64,000 nt of DNA from Pontibacter deserti (GCF_023630255.1 NZ_JALPRS010000005.1:39670-103669), one strand, 5' to 3'. Shown: positions 33,746 to 42,978, numbered from the stretch's first letter. Notes: generated from the sequence alone by a model not told the origin. Program-made: numbers and translations.

Positions 33746-34921
33746 ATGAAGAATTTTTTTTGGTGGTGCGCCGGCGCCGACGACACCATCCTTGAAAAGT
33801 GCTCCAAATCGGAGCACATAAAATATGCCGGCGTGGGCGCTACTGTTTTCTTTACAGGACTGCTGGCCAGTATTTCGGGTGGCTACGCCCTATTTACTGT
33901 TTTCGATTCTGCGTTAATGGCGGTGGCCTTCGGGTTGCTCTGGGGTATGGTTATTTTCAATCTCGACCGTTTTATAGTTTCCACCATCCGCAAGGAAGGC
34001 CGTTTCTGGAAAGAGCTGCTGATGGTAACACCGCGTATACTGCTGGCGCTGGTTTTGGCTGTGGTTATCTCAAAACCACTGGAGCTGAAGATATTTGACA
34101 AAGAGATACAGGCTATACTTAAGGAGAAGCAGGCCGAGCTTGCTATTCAGCATAAAACGTTGGTAGGTAAGCAATTTGCCGAAGTAGATTCTGTAAAATC
34201 TGAGATTGCTGGCATCCGAGCAGAAATTGAAGCCAAGATGCAGGAGCGTAACAAACTATACGAGCTGGTAGCAGCCGAAGCCGATGGAACCGGAGGTACA
34301 GGTAAAGTAGGTAAAGGCCCTATTTACGAAGAAAAGAAACGCCAGTATGATAAAGTAGACGAAGAGCTGAAAATGCTGCAGGCAAGTGCAGGCGACCGTA
34401 TTAAACTGAAAGAGCAACGCATAGCGGAGCTGATGAAACAGTATGACAAGACGGTATCGGAAGGGCAGGAAAGCTTCTCGAACTATGATGGCCTGATGGC
34501 GCGAATTGATGCACTGGATAAACTGCCCTGGCTGCCGGTATTCTTTATTACCTTACTGTTCATCTGCCTCGAAACAGCTCCGATCTTTACCAAACTTATT
34601 ACCAACAAAGGTCCTTATGATGATATTCTGAAAGGGGTAGAACATGAGCGAACTACCCAGGAAATGCAGCGCGTAGCTGAGCGACAGAAGCAGTACGATG
34701 TACGGTTAGCCGTAGCCGAAGCTAAATTCGCATCCCGGCAAGAGTTTGAAATTGAAGCCAAGCGCGAAGAGGAAAAGCTTAAATCTGATGCACACCTGGA
34801 TGCTGTTCGCGAATCGGCAGCTGTATGGAAGCATCGCAAGCTGGCAGACATTAACCGAAGCCCTAACACCGCCTCCGAGATACTGAATGATGGTGAAGAG
34901 AACGGCTACTATAAGTGGTAA
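33746..34921 (+). CDS. DUF4407 membrane protein
   Basis: A 391-aa protein recognised as DUF4407. The N-terminus MKNFFWWCAGADDTILEKC is the family hallmark. Hydrophobic segments lie at about residues 28-48, 54-72, 92-112 and 258-276. A long charged coiled coil (about 120-250) lies between the third and fourth segments, and a second coiled coil occupies the C-terminus (about 290-375). The function is unknown; the topology suggests an extracytoplasmic coiled-coil domain. It is preceded by the repeat pair at 33617-33649 and is probably monocistronic (terminator at 34979). Confidence 0.82.
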   Translation: MKNFFWWCAGADDTILEKCSKSEHIKYAGVGATVFFTGLLASISGGYALFTVFDSALMAVAFGLLWGMVIFNLDRFIVSTIRKEGRFWKELLMVTPRILLALVLAVVISKPLELKIFDKEIQAILKEKQAELAIQHKTLVGKQFAEVDSVKSEIAGIRAEIEAKMQERNKLYELVAAEADGTGGTGKVGKGPIYEEKKRQYDKVDEELKMLQASAGDRIKLKEQRIAELMKQYDKTVSEGQESFSNYDGLMARIDALDKLPWLPVFFITLLFICLETAPIFTKLITNKGPYDDILKGVEHERTTQEMQRVAERQKQYDVRLAVAEAKFASRQEFEIEAKREEEKLKSDAHLDAVRESAAVWKHRKLADINRSPNTASEILNDGEENGYYKW

Positions 34922-34978
34922 GCAAGTATAAATTATGCGAGTATCTTTGCTTGTGCCATCCAGTTTAAAGTATAAACT

Positions 34979-35018
34979 AACCGCCCGGATAAGTATAGGC
35001 TGCTTTTCCGGGCGGTTT
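34979..35018 (+). terminator. Intrinsic terminator after the DUF4407 gene
   Basis: Perfect 11-bp stem AACCGCCCGGA (34979-34989) with TCCGGGCGGTT (35007-35017), followed by a T-rich stretch. It lies within the longer open frame of the next gene, which supports the later start at 35098. Confidence 0.75.
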
Positions 35019-35097
35019 GCTTTTGCAGGTTTTTGCTGGTAATGTGAGCTATACTTTTCCGGAAATCGTAACTTGCAGTAACCAAACCCAAAGTAGC

Positions 35098-36357
35098 ATG
35101 ACCGTTTCAAAAATGGCGCAAAACCTGATCGGCTCCGAAATTATAAAGGTAGCCGGCGAGGTAAACTCCATGATCGCACGTGGAGAACAGATCTGTAACC
35201 TGACCATCGGGGATTTTGACCCCAGCATCTATCCAATACCGGAAGAGCTGAAAGAAGGTATAACCAAAGCGTACAACGAAGGACATACCAATTACCCACC
35301 GGCAAACGGGGTAGCCGTGCTGCGCAAAGCCGTAACCGAGTTTACAGAAAACAACCTGGGCCTGAAGTACCCCGAGAATGATATACTGGTAGCCGGTGGT
35401 TCACGTCCGCTGATCTATGCAACATACCTGGCTTTAGTTGACCCGGGTGATAAAGTCGTATTCCCGACGCCATCCTGGAACAATAACCATTACTGCCACT
35501 TATCGGGAGCTACACCTGTAATGGTAGAAACGCGAGCAGAGAACAACTTTATGCCGACTGCTGCTGACATAGCCCCTCACCTGAAAGGAGCTACTATGCT
35601 GGCACTTTGCTCTCCGCTGAACCCGACTGGCACCATGTTCTCTAAAAAAGACCTGCAGGAAATATGCGACTTGGTAATAGAAGAGAACAAGAGCCGCAGC
35701 GAAGGCGAAAAGCCACTTTACATACTATACGACCAGATCTATTGGATGCTGACTTTCGGTACAGAGCACCAGCATTACGACCCGGTGAACCTGCGCCCTG
35801 AGCTGCGCGATTATGTGATCTACATTGACGGCATCTCGAAGAGCTTTGCAGCAACTGGCGTGCGTGTTGGTTATGCTTATGGCCCGGCTATAGTAATGGA
35901 TAAAATGAAAGCTATACTTGGCCACGTTGGCGCCTGGGCACCAAAAGCAGAGCAGATAGCAACTGCCGCCTACCTGAAACAACCGGAGCATGTAAATTCC
36001 TTTATGACTAACCTGAAGCACAAAATTCAGGAGAGCCTGGATGTGCTTTACAAAGGTTTTAAGGACCTGAAAGCAGGTGGTTTTGCCGTGGATGTCATTG
36101 AGCCGATGGGTGCCATTTACCTGTCGGTGAAGATGGACCTGGCGGGTAAAACAACTCCGGATGGCGATGTGCTACAAACCAGTAAAGACATTACCTTCTA
36201 TATTCTTTCAGAGGCAAAACTGGCGGTCGTACCATTCTCTGCTTTCGGTTCTGCACCTGATCTTAACTGGTTCCGGTTATCGGTTGGCGGTGCTTCTTTA
36301 GAGGAAATTAAAAACTCGCTTGGCAGATTACGTGTTGCGTTGGAGAAACTAAAGTAA
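35098..36357 (+). CDS. Pyridoxal-phosphate-dependent aminotransferase (class I/II)
   Basis: A 419-aa fold-type I aminotransferase. I chose the ATG at 35098; the longer frame from 35017 overlaps a terminator and a promoter-like TAACTTGCAG, and adds residues unlike the family. The N-terminal LTIGDFDPSIYPIPEELKEG binds substrate, SPLNPTGTMFS holds the conserved Asn-Pro-Thr, YDQIYWMLTF the Asp-Tyr pair, and DGISKSFAATGVRVGYA (about residues 243-259) the PLP-binding lysine. The family includes aspartate and aromatic aminotransferases; the donor is not identifiable. Single-gene transcript, terminated at 36373. Confidence 0.88.
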   Translation: MTVSKMAQNLIGSEIIKVAGEVNSMIARGEQICNLTIGDFDPSIYPIPEELKEGITKAYNEGHTNYPPANGVAVLRKAVTEFTENNLGLKYPENDILVAGGSRPLIYATYLALVDPGDKVVFPTPSWNNNHYCHLSGATPVMVETRAENNFMPTAADIAPHLKGATMLALCSPLNPTGTMFSKKDLQEICDLVIEENKSRSEGEKPLYILYDQIYWMLTFGTEHQHYDPVNLRPELRDYVIYIDGISKSFAATGVRVGYAYGPAIVMDKMKAILGHVGAWAPKAEQIATAAYLKQPEHVNSFMTNLKHKIQESLDVLYKGFKDLKAGGFAVDVIEPMGAIYLSVKMDLAGKTTPDGDVLQTSKDITFYILSEAKLAVVPFSAFGSAPDLNWFRLSVGGASLEEIKNSLGRLRVALEKLK

Positions 36358-36372
36358 GAATAACTATAAAAG

Positions 36373-36409
36373 ACAAGAGCCTGCTAACTTTAGCAGGCTC
36401 TTGTTTTTT
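36373..36409. terminator. Intrinsic terminator between convergent genes
   Basis: Perfect 14-bp stem (36373-36386 with 36391-36404), 4-base loop, six T. It ends the aminotransferase transcript and can also act on the lutB strand. Confidence 0.88.
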
Positions 36410-36435
36410 ATAGTTGCTGAGTCAGCAATCAACAA

Positions 36436-37806
36436 TTACTTCCTCTCCTTCCAAAGTTGGTTAAAGGATTTAGGAGCTATTTTCATTGGCTCGCGGCGCT
36501 TGCTCCAGGTATCTTTCAGAATATACTTAACCACATAATTTTTAATACCAGAGGGTGCCAGATTCATCAGTTTGCGGCTCTTCATGGCTTTTAACCAGAA
36601 CTTAAAGGCTGTCTTTTCCTGCTTATCAGCCAACCCCATGTCCACGCTTTGCTTACGGTTTAACAACAGCAGGTTGTGTATGTTGATCTTAACCGGGCAA
36701 ACAGAGGTACAGGCACCACACAGCGAACTGGCAAAGCTCAGGTGTTTGTTCTCGGCCATACCACTAAAATGTGGCGTAAGCACAGACCCGATCGGGCCAC
36801 TGTAGGTGCTTTCGTAAGTATGGCCACCAATGTTTTTGTAAACCGGGCAGATGTTCAGGCAGGCACCGCAACGGATACAATTCAGGGCTTCGCGCTTCTC
36901 AGGCTGGGCCAGAAGTTCGGTGCGGCCGTTATCCAGCAATACTACATACATCTCTTCCGGGCCATCTTTTTCGTGTGGTTGGCGCGGACCAGTAAATATG
37001 GTATTATATACCGTTACATTCTGTCCTGTTCCGCTGGTGCTTAGTAGTGGCCAGAAAAGGTCCAGGTCCATGATAGACGGCAACATCTTTTCGATACCAA
37101 CTATAGCAATATGCGTTTTAGGAAAGGTAGTAGAAAGTCGTGCGTTACCTTCGTTCTCGGTTACAGCCACGCCACCTACGTCGGCAAGCAAAAAGTTACC
37201 ACCGGTTATTCCTATCTCAGCCGAAGTATACTTGTCGCGTAAAAGTCTGCGGGCTACACTTACCAGTTCCTGGGCATCGTCGGTAGGGGCTATGTTAAGT
37301 TTGCGTACAAACAGCTCGGCAATATCTTTTTTAGACATGTGCATAGCCGGTGTTACAATGTGGTAAGGGCGCTGCTCGGCTAGCTGCACAATGTACTCGC
37401 CAAGGTCAGTTTCCACTACTTCCACACCGTTCTTCTCCAGGAACTCGTTCATATGGATCTCCTCTGTTATCATCGACTTGGATTTAACAACAGAGCGGGC
37501 GCGTTTACGTTTCATGATCTCGCCAATCTCTTTTAAAGCCTCCTGCGCATCACGTGCCCAGATAACCTTACCGCCACGGGCAGTAAAGTTGGCTTCAAAC
37601 TCCATCAGGTACTTATCCAGGTCCTTAATGGTGTTGGTTTTGATATAGGAAGCACGCTCGCGAGCGAGTTCATGGTCAGAATATTGGGTGAGGCCACGCT
37701 GCACAGCGGCATTATACTTGCCGATGTTAAACCTGATGGTAGCGCGGTGATTAGGGTCGAATGATTTTGTTTCCGCATCCAGCAGAAACTGTTTAAGTTT
37801 ACTCAT
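36436..37806 (-). CDS. lutB: LutB-like iron-sulfur lactate utilization protein
   Basis: A 456-aa cytosolic oxidoreductase subunit. The N-terminal LUD domain (about residues 70-295; ITGGNFLLADVGGVAVTENE, TGPRQPHEKDGPEEMYV) is followed by two [4Fe-4S] motifs, CIRCGACLNICP (about 309-320) and CGACTSVCPVK (about 361-371). In Bacillus LutABC oxidises L-lactate to pyruvate. Here neither lutA nor lutC is adjacent; they may be elsewhere. It is convergent with the aminotransferase gene. Upstream, a terminator separates it from the M28 peptidase gene. Confidence 0.9.
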   Translation of the reverse strand: MSKLKQFLLDAETKSFDPNHRATIRFNIGKYNAAVQRGLTQYSDHELARERASYIKTNTIKDLDKYLMEFEANFTARGGKVIWARDAQEALKEIGEIMKRKRARSVVKSKSMITEEIHMNEFLEKNGVEVVETDLGEYIVQLAEQRPYHIVTPAMHMSKKDIAELFVRKLNIAPTDDAQELVSVARRLLRDKYTSAEIGITGGNFLLADVGGVAVTENEGNARLSTTFPKTHIAIVGIEKMLPSIMDLDLFWPLLSTSGTGQNVTVYNTIFTGPRQPHEKDGPEEMYVVLLDNGRTELLAQPEKREALNCIRCGACLNICPVYKNIGGHTYESTYSGPIGSVLTPHFSGMAENKHLSFASSLCGACTSVCPVKINIHNLLLLNRKQSVDMGLADKQEKTAFKFWLKAMKSRKLMNLAPSGIKNYVVKYILKDTWSKRREPMKIAPKSFNQLWKERK

Positions 37807-37858
37807 AACTATTTCGCCTACTGACTTCTTGCCAGTATAGTTGCCTCAACTATAAAAA

Positions 37859-37888
37859 AGAAAACACCCTAAAGTTAGGGTGTTTTCT
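37859..37888 (-). terminator. Intrinsic terminator after the M28 peptidase gene
   Basis: Perfect inverted repeat AGAAAACACCCTAA (37859-37872) with TTAGGGTGTTTTCT (37875-37888). The T-run follows on the minus strand. It lies 50 bp after the M28 stop and 52 bp before the lutB start. Confidence 0.8.
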
Positions 37889-37938
37889 GAAAACTGTAGC
37901 TTTTTTATAAACTAACGGCTTGTACCGCTGGTTTCGTA

Positions 37939-39489
37939 TTATTTTTTATTGCTGTCTACAACAATTCTGTTATCGCGGTTAGCTAGCTCCCAGGTAGTAT
38001 AAAATGCCAGACGAGCCACTTTTTCAGCGCTGTCGAACAAGATCTTGTCTACTGAGTCGCTTGGCTTGTGGTAATCGGCGTGCACCCCGTTAAAGTAGAA
38101 AATGATCGGAATGCCGTTTTTAGCAAAGTTATAGTGGTCTGAGCGATAGTAGAAACGGTTCGGATCGTTCTCGTCATTATACTTGTAGTCCAGCTTCAGG
38201 TTGGTGTATTTCTGATTTGCTTCTTCGTTTATCGCGTGCAGCTCCGAAGAAAGCTTGTCTGCTCCGATCACATAAATATAGTTGCTGTCGTTGGTTTTCT
38301 CATAATCAAAGTCCATGCGGCCGATCATGTCGATGTTAACGTTAGCTACTGTGTTAGCCAGCGGGAAGATTGGGTTCTCAGAATAATACTCAGAACCAAG
38401 CAAGCCTTTCTCTTCGGCAGTTACTGTCATGAACAAAATGCTGCGGCGCGGGCCATGACCCGCTTTTTTAGCCTGTGCAAATGCTTCTGCCAATTCAATT
38501 ACAGCCACAGTGCCAGAGCCATCATCGTTGGCACCGTTAAAGATCTTGTCTTCGCCTTCGGCGTCCTGCTCTATACCTACGTGGTCGTAATGTGCTGTTA
38601 CTACTACTACTTCATCTTTCTTATCCGAGCCTTCAATAAAGCCCAGTACGTTTTCAGAGGGCAGTGGTGTAGTGTTGCGTTTTGTTAATACCTGTATGCT
38701 GGCTACTGGTTTATAGTTGGTAGTGGTAGCGGTCAACTTATCAGGAGTAGTACCCAGAATTGCTGCACCAAGCGCCGGTGATGCTATAAAAGTGGTGGTA
38801 CGGCGGCTGTTGGTTTTACCAGGTAATGAAATCGAAGCCTGGCGCAGACGGCCTGCATAGCGCTGGTTCATCATGGTGAAGGCATCGGCGCCAAGTACGT
38901 ACATCACGCTGGCTGCCTCTGCTTTACGGGCGAGCTGGCCAATGTCGTTCATTTTCTTCTCGGCTTCTGCCAGGTTGGTAACCATCGCTACCAGCATTTT
39001 ACCTTTCAGGCTGGCAGTATCTATGGCAGCATTATCAGCAATAAATACAGGCATAGCGCTTTGCTCGGTTGTATAAACCGACGAACCCATCGGGAAGAAA
39101 TCCTGCATCATGGCAAATTTTCTTGTTCCTACCATAATGTGGCCATCGCCCCAGGTGCCTTTTTCTAAACTAACAGGCTGATAATATGGGTTGCTGTTTG
39201 CTGTTACAGGTCCTGTAAGGCCATCTTCTCTAAACTCTTTCGAGATATATTCTGCAGCCATTTTCTGGCCTTTTTCGCCTGTGTTACGACCTTCGTATGC
39301 ATCCGAAGCTATAATGTTCAGGTGTTTAGACAGGTCGGCGGCTGTGATGGTCTGGCCATAGGTTGTTGCTAACCCGCGAAGTTTTTCAGCATCTGTAACA
39401 GGTGCTTTAGAAGTAGTGCTGCTGGTAGAGGCACAACCCGAAGCGAGCAGTGCAGCCAACACAAAACCATAGGTATGGAGATGTTTCAT
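37939..39489 (-). CDS. M28-family zinc aminopeptidase, lipoprotein
   Basis: A 516-aa exported metallopeptidase. The lipoprotein signal MKHLHTYGFVLAALLASGC precedes a PA-like insert (about residues 120-225). The M28 catalytic core follows with all expected metal and acid residues: VVVTAHYDHVG (about 302-312), NGANDDGSGTVAV (about 323-335), TVTAEEKGLLGSEYY (about 360-374), ANVNIDMIGR (about 388-397) and YYRSDHYNFAKNGIP (about 450-464). It probably trims amino acids from peptides outside the cytoplasm. It follows ispF by 32 bp on the same strand and may be transcribed with it; functions seem unrelated. Confidence 0.92.
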   Translation of the reverse strand: MKHLHTYGFVLAALLASGCASTSSTTSKAPVTDAEKLRGLATTYGQTITAADLSKHLNIIASDAYEGRNTGEKGQKMAAEYISKEFREDGLTGPVTANSNPYYQPVSLEKGTWGDGHIMVGTRKFAMMQDFFPMGSSVYTTEQSAMPVFIADNAAIDTASLKGKMLVAMVTNLAEAEKKMNDIGQLARKAEAASVMYVLGADAFTMMNQRYAGRLRQASISLPGKTNSRRTTTFIASPALGAAILGTTPDKLTATTTNYKPVASIQVLTKRNTTPLPSENVLGFIEGSDKKDEVVVVTAHYDHVGIEQDAEGEDKIFNGANDDGSGTVAVIELAEAFAQAKKAGHGPRRSILFMTVTAEEKGLLGSEYYSENPIFPLANTVANVNIDMIGRMDFDYEKTNDSNYIYVIGADKLSSELHAINEEANQKYTNLKLDYKYNDENDPNRFYYRSDHYNFAKNGIPIIFYFNGVHADYHKPSDSVDKILFDSAEKVARLAFYTTWELANRDNRIVVDSNKK

Positions 39490-39521
39490 TTGATAAAGGT
39501 GAAGTTTATAGTTTAGTCAGG

Positions 39522-40007
39522 TTATTGTTTGATTATCAGTACAGTGGCGAAGGCAGCAACACCTTCTTTTTTGCCAACAAAACCGAGATGCTCTGTTGTA
39601 GTGGCTTTAATAGAGATGTCGTTTTCTGGTATACCCATCACTTTTGCCAGGCAGGTTTTCATTTCCGGTATGTGCGGATTTACTTTAGGCTCCTGCAGGC
39701 AAATGGTGGAGTCGATGTTGCCGATGTCGTAGCCTTCGCGGGCCAGCATGTGCACCACTTCCTTCAGCAGAATCTTGCTGTCGATGCCTTTATACTTCGG
39801 GTCCTTGTCTGAAAAATGAAAGCCAATGTCGCGCATATTGGCAGCACCCAGAAGGGCATCGCAAATAACATGTATTAGTACGTCGGCATCGGAGTGGCCC
39901 AGCGCGCCATGTGTGTGTGGAATTTTAATGCCGCCCAACCAGAAGTCAAGCCCTTCCTGCAGTTGGTGCACATCGTAGCCGAAGCCGGTTCTGATCTTTA
40001 ATTTCAT
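39522..40007 (-). CDS. ispF: 2-C-methyl-D-erythritol 2,4-cyclodiphosphate synthase
   Basis: Fifth enzyme of the non-mevalonate isoprenoid pathway, releasing CMP to form the cyclic diphosphate. It has 161 aa, the family length. The metal ligands are visible in GYDVHQLQEG (Asp and His, about residues 9-18) and GALGHSDADVLIHVICDALLG split at GHSDADVL (His about 43). The C-terminal TTEHLGFVGKKEGVA is the family signature. A perfect 16-bp palindrome lies 14 bp before the ATG. M28 peptidase gene follows 32 bp later. Confidence 0.97.
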   Translation of the reverse strand: MKLKIRTGFGYDVHQLQEGLDFWLGGIKIPHTHGALGHSDADVLIHVICDALLGAANMRDIGFHFSDKDPKYKGIDSKILLKEVVHMLAREGYDIGNIDSTICLQEPKVNPHIPEMKTCLAKVMGIPENDISIKATTTEHLGFVGKKEGVAAFATVLIIKQ

Positions 40008-40020
40008 AGGTATAGGTAAG

Positions 40021-40036
40021 CGCTTTGTGCAAAGCG
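40021..40036. promoter_or_regulatory. Perfect palindrome upstream of ispF
   Basis: CGCTTTGTGCAAAGCG: 7-bp arms with a 2-base centre, 14 bp upstream of the ispF ATG. It may be an operator or a leader hairpin. No other copy was noticed. Confidence 0.35.
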
Positions 40037-40195
40037 AAGTATCGTAAAGGTAAATCTAATCGAAAAATACGATTATGTGCTACTATAGATGCCGTTTCTT
40101 TGACGTTTGTAGCTGCCTTTGGTTTAACGGAAGTATAATTCAAACTACGCTACTAGTGCGGCGTAAAACCTGTAACATGCTTTAACTATAACACT

Positions 40196-40954
40196 ATGAA
40201 AATAATTGTACTGAATATCTGCCTGTTAACCGGATTGATGTCAACTGGTTGCGGAGGTGAAAATACAAGTTCTAATGAACAGGCTCCGGGAACAGAGAAA
40301 ACAGGAAAATCTAAAGTATTGGAGGCTGGAGCCGATCTGCTTCAGGATAAAACTCCGCTAAAAAAGATAGACATGTACCTGGATGGCTTCCACTTTTATA
40401 ATGGCCATATGGAAGGGCAGATGGAGGCGCACCATTATGTAACCCAGCTAAACGAAGATATGCACCAGGCGGTGATCTTTGATGGCAACGGTGAAAATGC
40501 CAAGCTAATGGGAGTGGAATACATCATATCAGAAAGATTGTTTAAGCAGCTGCCAGAAGAGGAGAAGAAACTATGGCACAGCCATCATCATGAAGTAAAG
40601 TCCGGAACCCTTATTGCGCCGGGTATACCTGATGTGGCAGAGCATGAACTGATGGAAAAACTAGTGAGCACTTATGGTAAAACCATACATACCTGGAACA
40701 CCGACCAGGGCTTAGAACTACCTATGGGTGCCCCTATGCTAATGATGGGCTTCACTAAAGATGGCCAACTGAAACCTGAATTAGTGGCAGAGCGGGATAA
40801 AAATTTTGATGTATCTACAGCAGAAAAGAGAAAGCAGCGCGAAGACATACCGATGCCGCAGGTAGTGCCCGGAGCCAATGCCTGGGAAAAAGGAGAGATA
40901 CGCCAGTTTCAGATCACCAATAAAGAACCTGATATGAAGAGTATGGGGCATTGA
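40196..40954 (+). CDS. DUF1264 (OBAP-like) lipoprotein
   Basis: A 252-aa protein related to the plant and bacterial oil-body-associated family, DUF1264. The lipoprotein signal is MKIIVLNICLLTGLMSTGC. The mature protein contains MYLDGFHFYNGHMEGQMEAH HYVTQLNED, ERLFKQLPEEEKKLWHSHHH (His-rich), GTLIAPGIPDVAE and KTIHTWNTDQGLELPMGAPM, the latter being the best preserved family stretch. The biochemical role is unknown. It is isolated: upstream gene ispF is divergent, downstream is the mosaic repeat. Confidence 0.8.
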   Translation: MKIIVLNICLLTGLMSTGCGGENTSSNEQAPGTEKTGKSKVLEAGADLLQDKTPLKKIDMYLDGFHFYNGHMEGQMEAHHYVTQLNEDMHQAVIFDGNGENAKLMGVEYIISERLFKQLPEEEKKLWHSHHHEVKSGTLIAPGIPDVAEHELMEKLVSTYGKTIHTWNTDQGLELPMGAPMLMMGFTKDGQLKPELVAERDKNFDVSTAEKRKQREDIPMPQVVPGANAWEKGEIRQFQITNKEPDMKSMGH

Positions 40955-41009
40955 ACTGTCAAGGCCATAGATTAATAGGATTAGGTGAATTAGTAGGGTG
41001 AGTTGTTGC

Positions 41010-41450
41010 TATAGTTGGCATTATAGTTCTATAGTTTCCATTTCAACACCCCTATAGTCCCCTCAAGGGGACAATCCCAATACAGGTTTATTAGAAGCTT
41101 TAATTTTATAGTTACAGTTTACGAACGGACAGGTTTACCTGTCCCAACGGGAACATTCATCAGGAAGAGCTATAATACCTCTAAACAACTATACCTTCTG
41201 CTATCGAAATGATCACAGTCTTTGGGTTGAGCGCCTTGTAAATATCTGGTGCCGCAGGCATGGCAACGTAAGGAGCAAAGGAAATGTACACCGCGGGATG
41301 CCCGAAGACGAGGCCTCGCTTAAAGAGGGCCCCTGCCCCCGCCGTGAGCGCACCAAAGCTTGAAATGAAACTATAGGCAAGTAAAGCTCCTAGGAATAAA
41401 GGCAATTATGAAAGTATAGCTTGTTTCAAAAAAGGTATAAGATGTGAGCC
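41010..41450. repeat. Dispersed mosaic repeat, copy B
   Basis: Same block order as copy A at 18434-18790: GCATTATAGTTCTATAGTT (41020-41038); hairpin GGACAGGTTTACCTGTCC (41127-41144); GCTATCGAAA...CAGTCTTTGGGTTGAGCGCC (about 41200-41235); the 23-bp exact block (41297-41319); GCCGTGAGCGCACCAAAG (41341-41358); and a final block of about 57 bp. Differences: an extra segment of about 78 bp between two TATAGTT sequences near the start, and a 21-bp insert at 41320-41340 identical to 18284-18304. No conserved coding frame. Non-coding from 40955 to 41597. Confidence 0.8.
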
Positions 41451-41546
41451 AAGATAGGTTTCTCGGTAATGCCCTAAATGACAGAGATAAAACTATAGAA
41501 GATAAGACAATCGTAGGAGCTGCGCGCACTACAAGCTAATAAAAAA

Positions 41547-41577
41547 GCGTGCAAACCTAAGCCTGCACGCCTTTTTA
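41547..41577 (-). terminator. Intrinsic terminator after the M16 peptidase gene
   Basis: GCGTGCA (41547-41553) pairs with TGCACGC (41564-41570); six T follow on the minus strand. It lies 20 bp after the M16 stop. Confidence 0.65.
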
Positions 41578-41597
41578 TACTTTACATCAAGTATAGT

Positions 41598-42863
41598 TTA
41601 CACTTCTGCAGTTGCTTCTTTTTTCTTTTTCTCGGCTTTGTAAAGTAGTGTAGAGCAGTTATTCGGATCAAGTACCTGTTTGGCACAACGCTGAATATCC
41701 TGTGGCGTTACGGCCTGTATCTTTTCACCTTCGGTATTCACAAAGTTGGCATCGCCAAGCAATTTACCATAGGCCAGATTCATGGCGCGGTTCAATAGCT
41801 CGATTTCCGAGAATACTAAACTGGTTTCGGCCTGGTTCTTTACCTTGTTCAGCTCGTGCTCATCTACTAAAGTATCCATCAGTTCCTGGTTTATCTTTTC
41901 GATAGCAGCGTTGGCATCCTGCAGGTCTACACCTTCGTTCAGTTTACCTTGTATGATCAGCAAGCCTGGCTCTATACTTCCGGTAACCGATGCCGAGATT
42001 GAGTTGAACAGCTTCTGCTCTTTTACCAGTTGCTCATATAACCTGCTCGACTTGCCACGGCCTAGAATATCGCTGATCAGGTCGATCGCATAATAGTCCT
42101 GGTGGGTTCGGTGCGGCATGTGGTAGGTTTTATAGATAGCGCTAAGCGGCACATCAGAGCTGGTTTCGAGTACGCGCGGCTCTGTCTGTTTTGGCTCGTT
42201 CGGGATATGGCGGGTATACTTTTCGCCGGCCGGTATGGGGCCAAACCATTTTTCGGTCAGTTCTTTGGCGTGGTCAAAAGTTATACTTCCGGCAACTACA
42301 AGTATAGCATTGCTTGGCGAGTAATGCTTTTTATGGAAAGCTTTTACAATATCCATAGTCGCATCTTCAATGTGCTTGATCTCCTTACCAATCGTTGCCC
42401 ATTTGTACGGGTGATTTTTATATGCCAGCGGGCGCAGTTTCAGCCATACATCGCCGTACGGTTGGTTCAGGTAAGTCTGTTTAAATTCTTCCACCACCAC
42501 TTTGCGCTGCACTTCTAAACCATGTTCGCTAAAAGCCAGGTCCATCATGCGGTCCGATTCCAGCCAGAAGCCAGTTTCAATGTTTTGGGCCGGCACAGTC
42601 AGGTAATAGTTGGTGATGTCGGGGCTGGTAAAGGCGTTATTTTCACCACCTACGCGCTGTAAGGGCTCATCATACACAGGTATATTTTTAGAACCGCTGA
42701 ACATCAGGTGCTCAAATAAATGGGCAAAACCGGTGTGTTCTTCCACTTCATCGCGCGAACCTACATCGTACAGCACATTTAAAACTGCCATTGGCGATGT
42801 ATGGTCTTCGTGCACGATCACGCGCAATCCGTTATCAAGCGTAAATTCTTTAAACTGTATCAT
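41598..42863 (-). CDS. M16-family zinc peptidase
   Basis: A 421-aa peptidase related to mitochondrial processing peptidase. The inverted zinc motif HLFEH is at His48-Glu51-His52, with the third ligand Glu in KVVVEEFKQ (about residues 122-130). It has no signal peptide, so it may be cytoplasmic or exported by other means. The N-terminal active domain and C-terminal inactive-like domain (from about 215) are both present. In related genomes a second M16 gene often follows; here none does. It is divergent from the E1 gene with an imperfect inverted repeat in the 209-bp gap. Confidence 0.88.
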   Translation of the reverse strand: MIQFKEFTLDNGLRVIVHEDHTSPMAVLNVLYDVGSRDEVEEHTGFAHLFEHLMFSGSKNIPVYDEPLQRVGGENNAFTSPDITNYYLTVPAQNIETGFWLESDRMMDLAFSEHGLEVQRKVVVEEFKQTYLNQPYGDVWLKLRPLAYKNHPYKWATIGKEIKHIEDATMDIVKAFHKKHYSPSNAILVVAGSITFDHAKELTEKWFGPIPAGEKYTRHIPNEPKQTEPRVLETSSDVPLSAIYKTYHMPHRTHQDYYAIDLISDILGRGKSSRLYEQLVKEQKLFNSISASVTGSIEPGLLIIQGKLNEGVDLQDANAAIEKINQELMDTLVDEHELNKVKNQAETSLVFSEIELLNRAMNLAYGKLLGDANFVNTEGEKIQAVTPQDIQRCAKQVLDPNNCSTLLYKAEKKKKEATAEV

Positions 42864-42873
42864 TGTTTGTTTA

Positions 42874-42978
42874 AGACGTTAGATTATAGACGTTAGATTT
42901 TAGATTAAGATGTATGACCTTTCTTTAATAGTCCAGACCAAGGAAAGTCTAACATCTATTGTCTAAATTCTAATATCT
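42874..42978. repeat. Imperfect inverted repeat of TAGAYNTTAGATT units in a divergent gap
   Basis: Left arm 42874-42904 and right arm 42948-42978 are 24/31 identical as inverted repeats. Each arm holds two near-copies of TAGACGTTAGATT. It cannot be a terminator because both flanking genes start here. Likely a mobile or degenerate repeat unit. Confidence 0.6.

Noticed and set aside
41181..41405. Minus-strand open frame of 74 codons in the second repeat copy
   Set aside because: Falls wholly in the dispersed repeat; the 21-bp insert falls inside it and it has no counterpart frame in copy A with the same ends.
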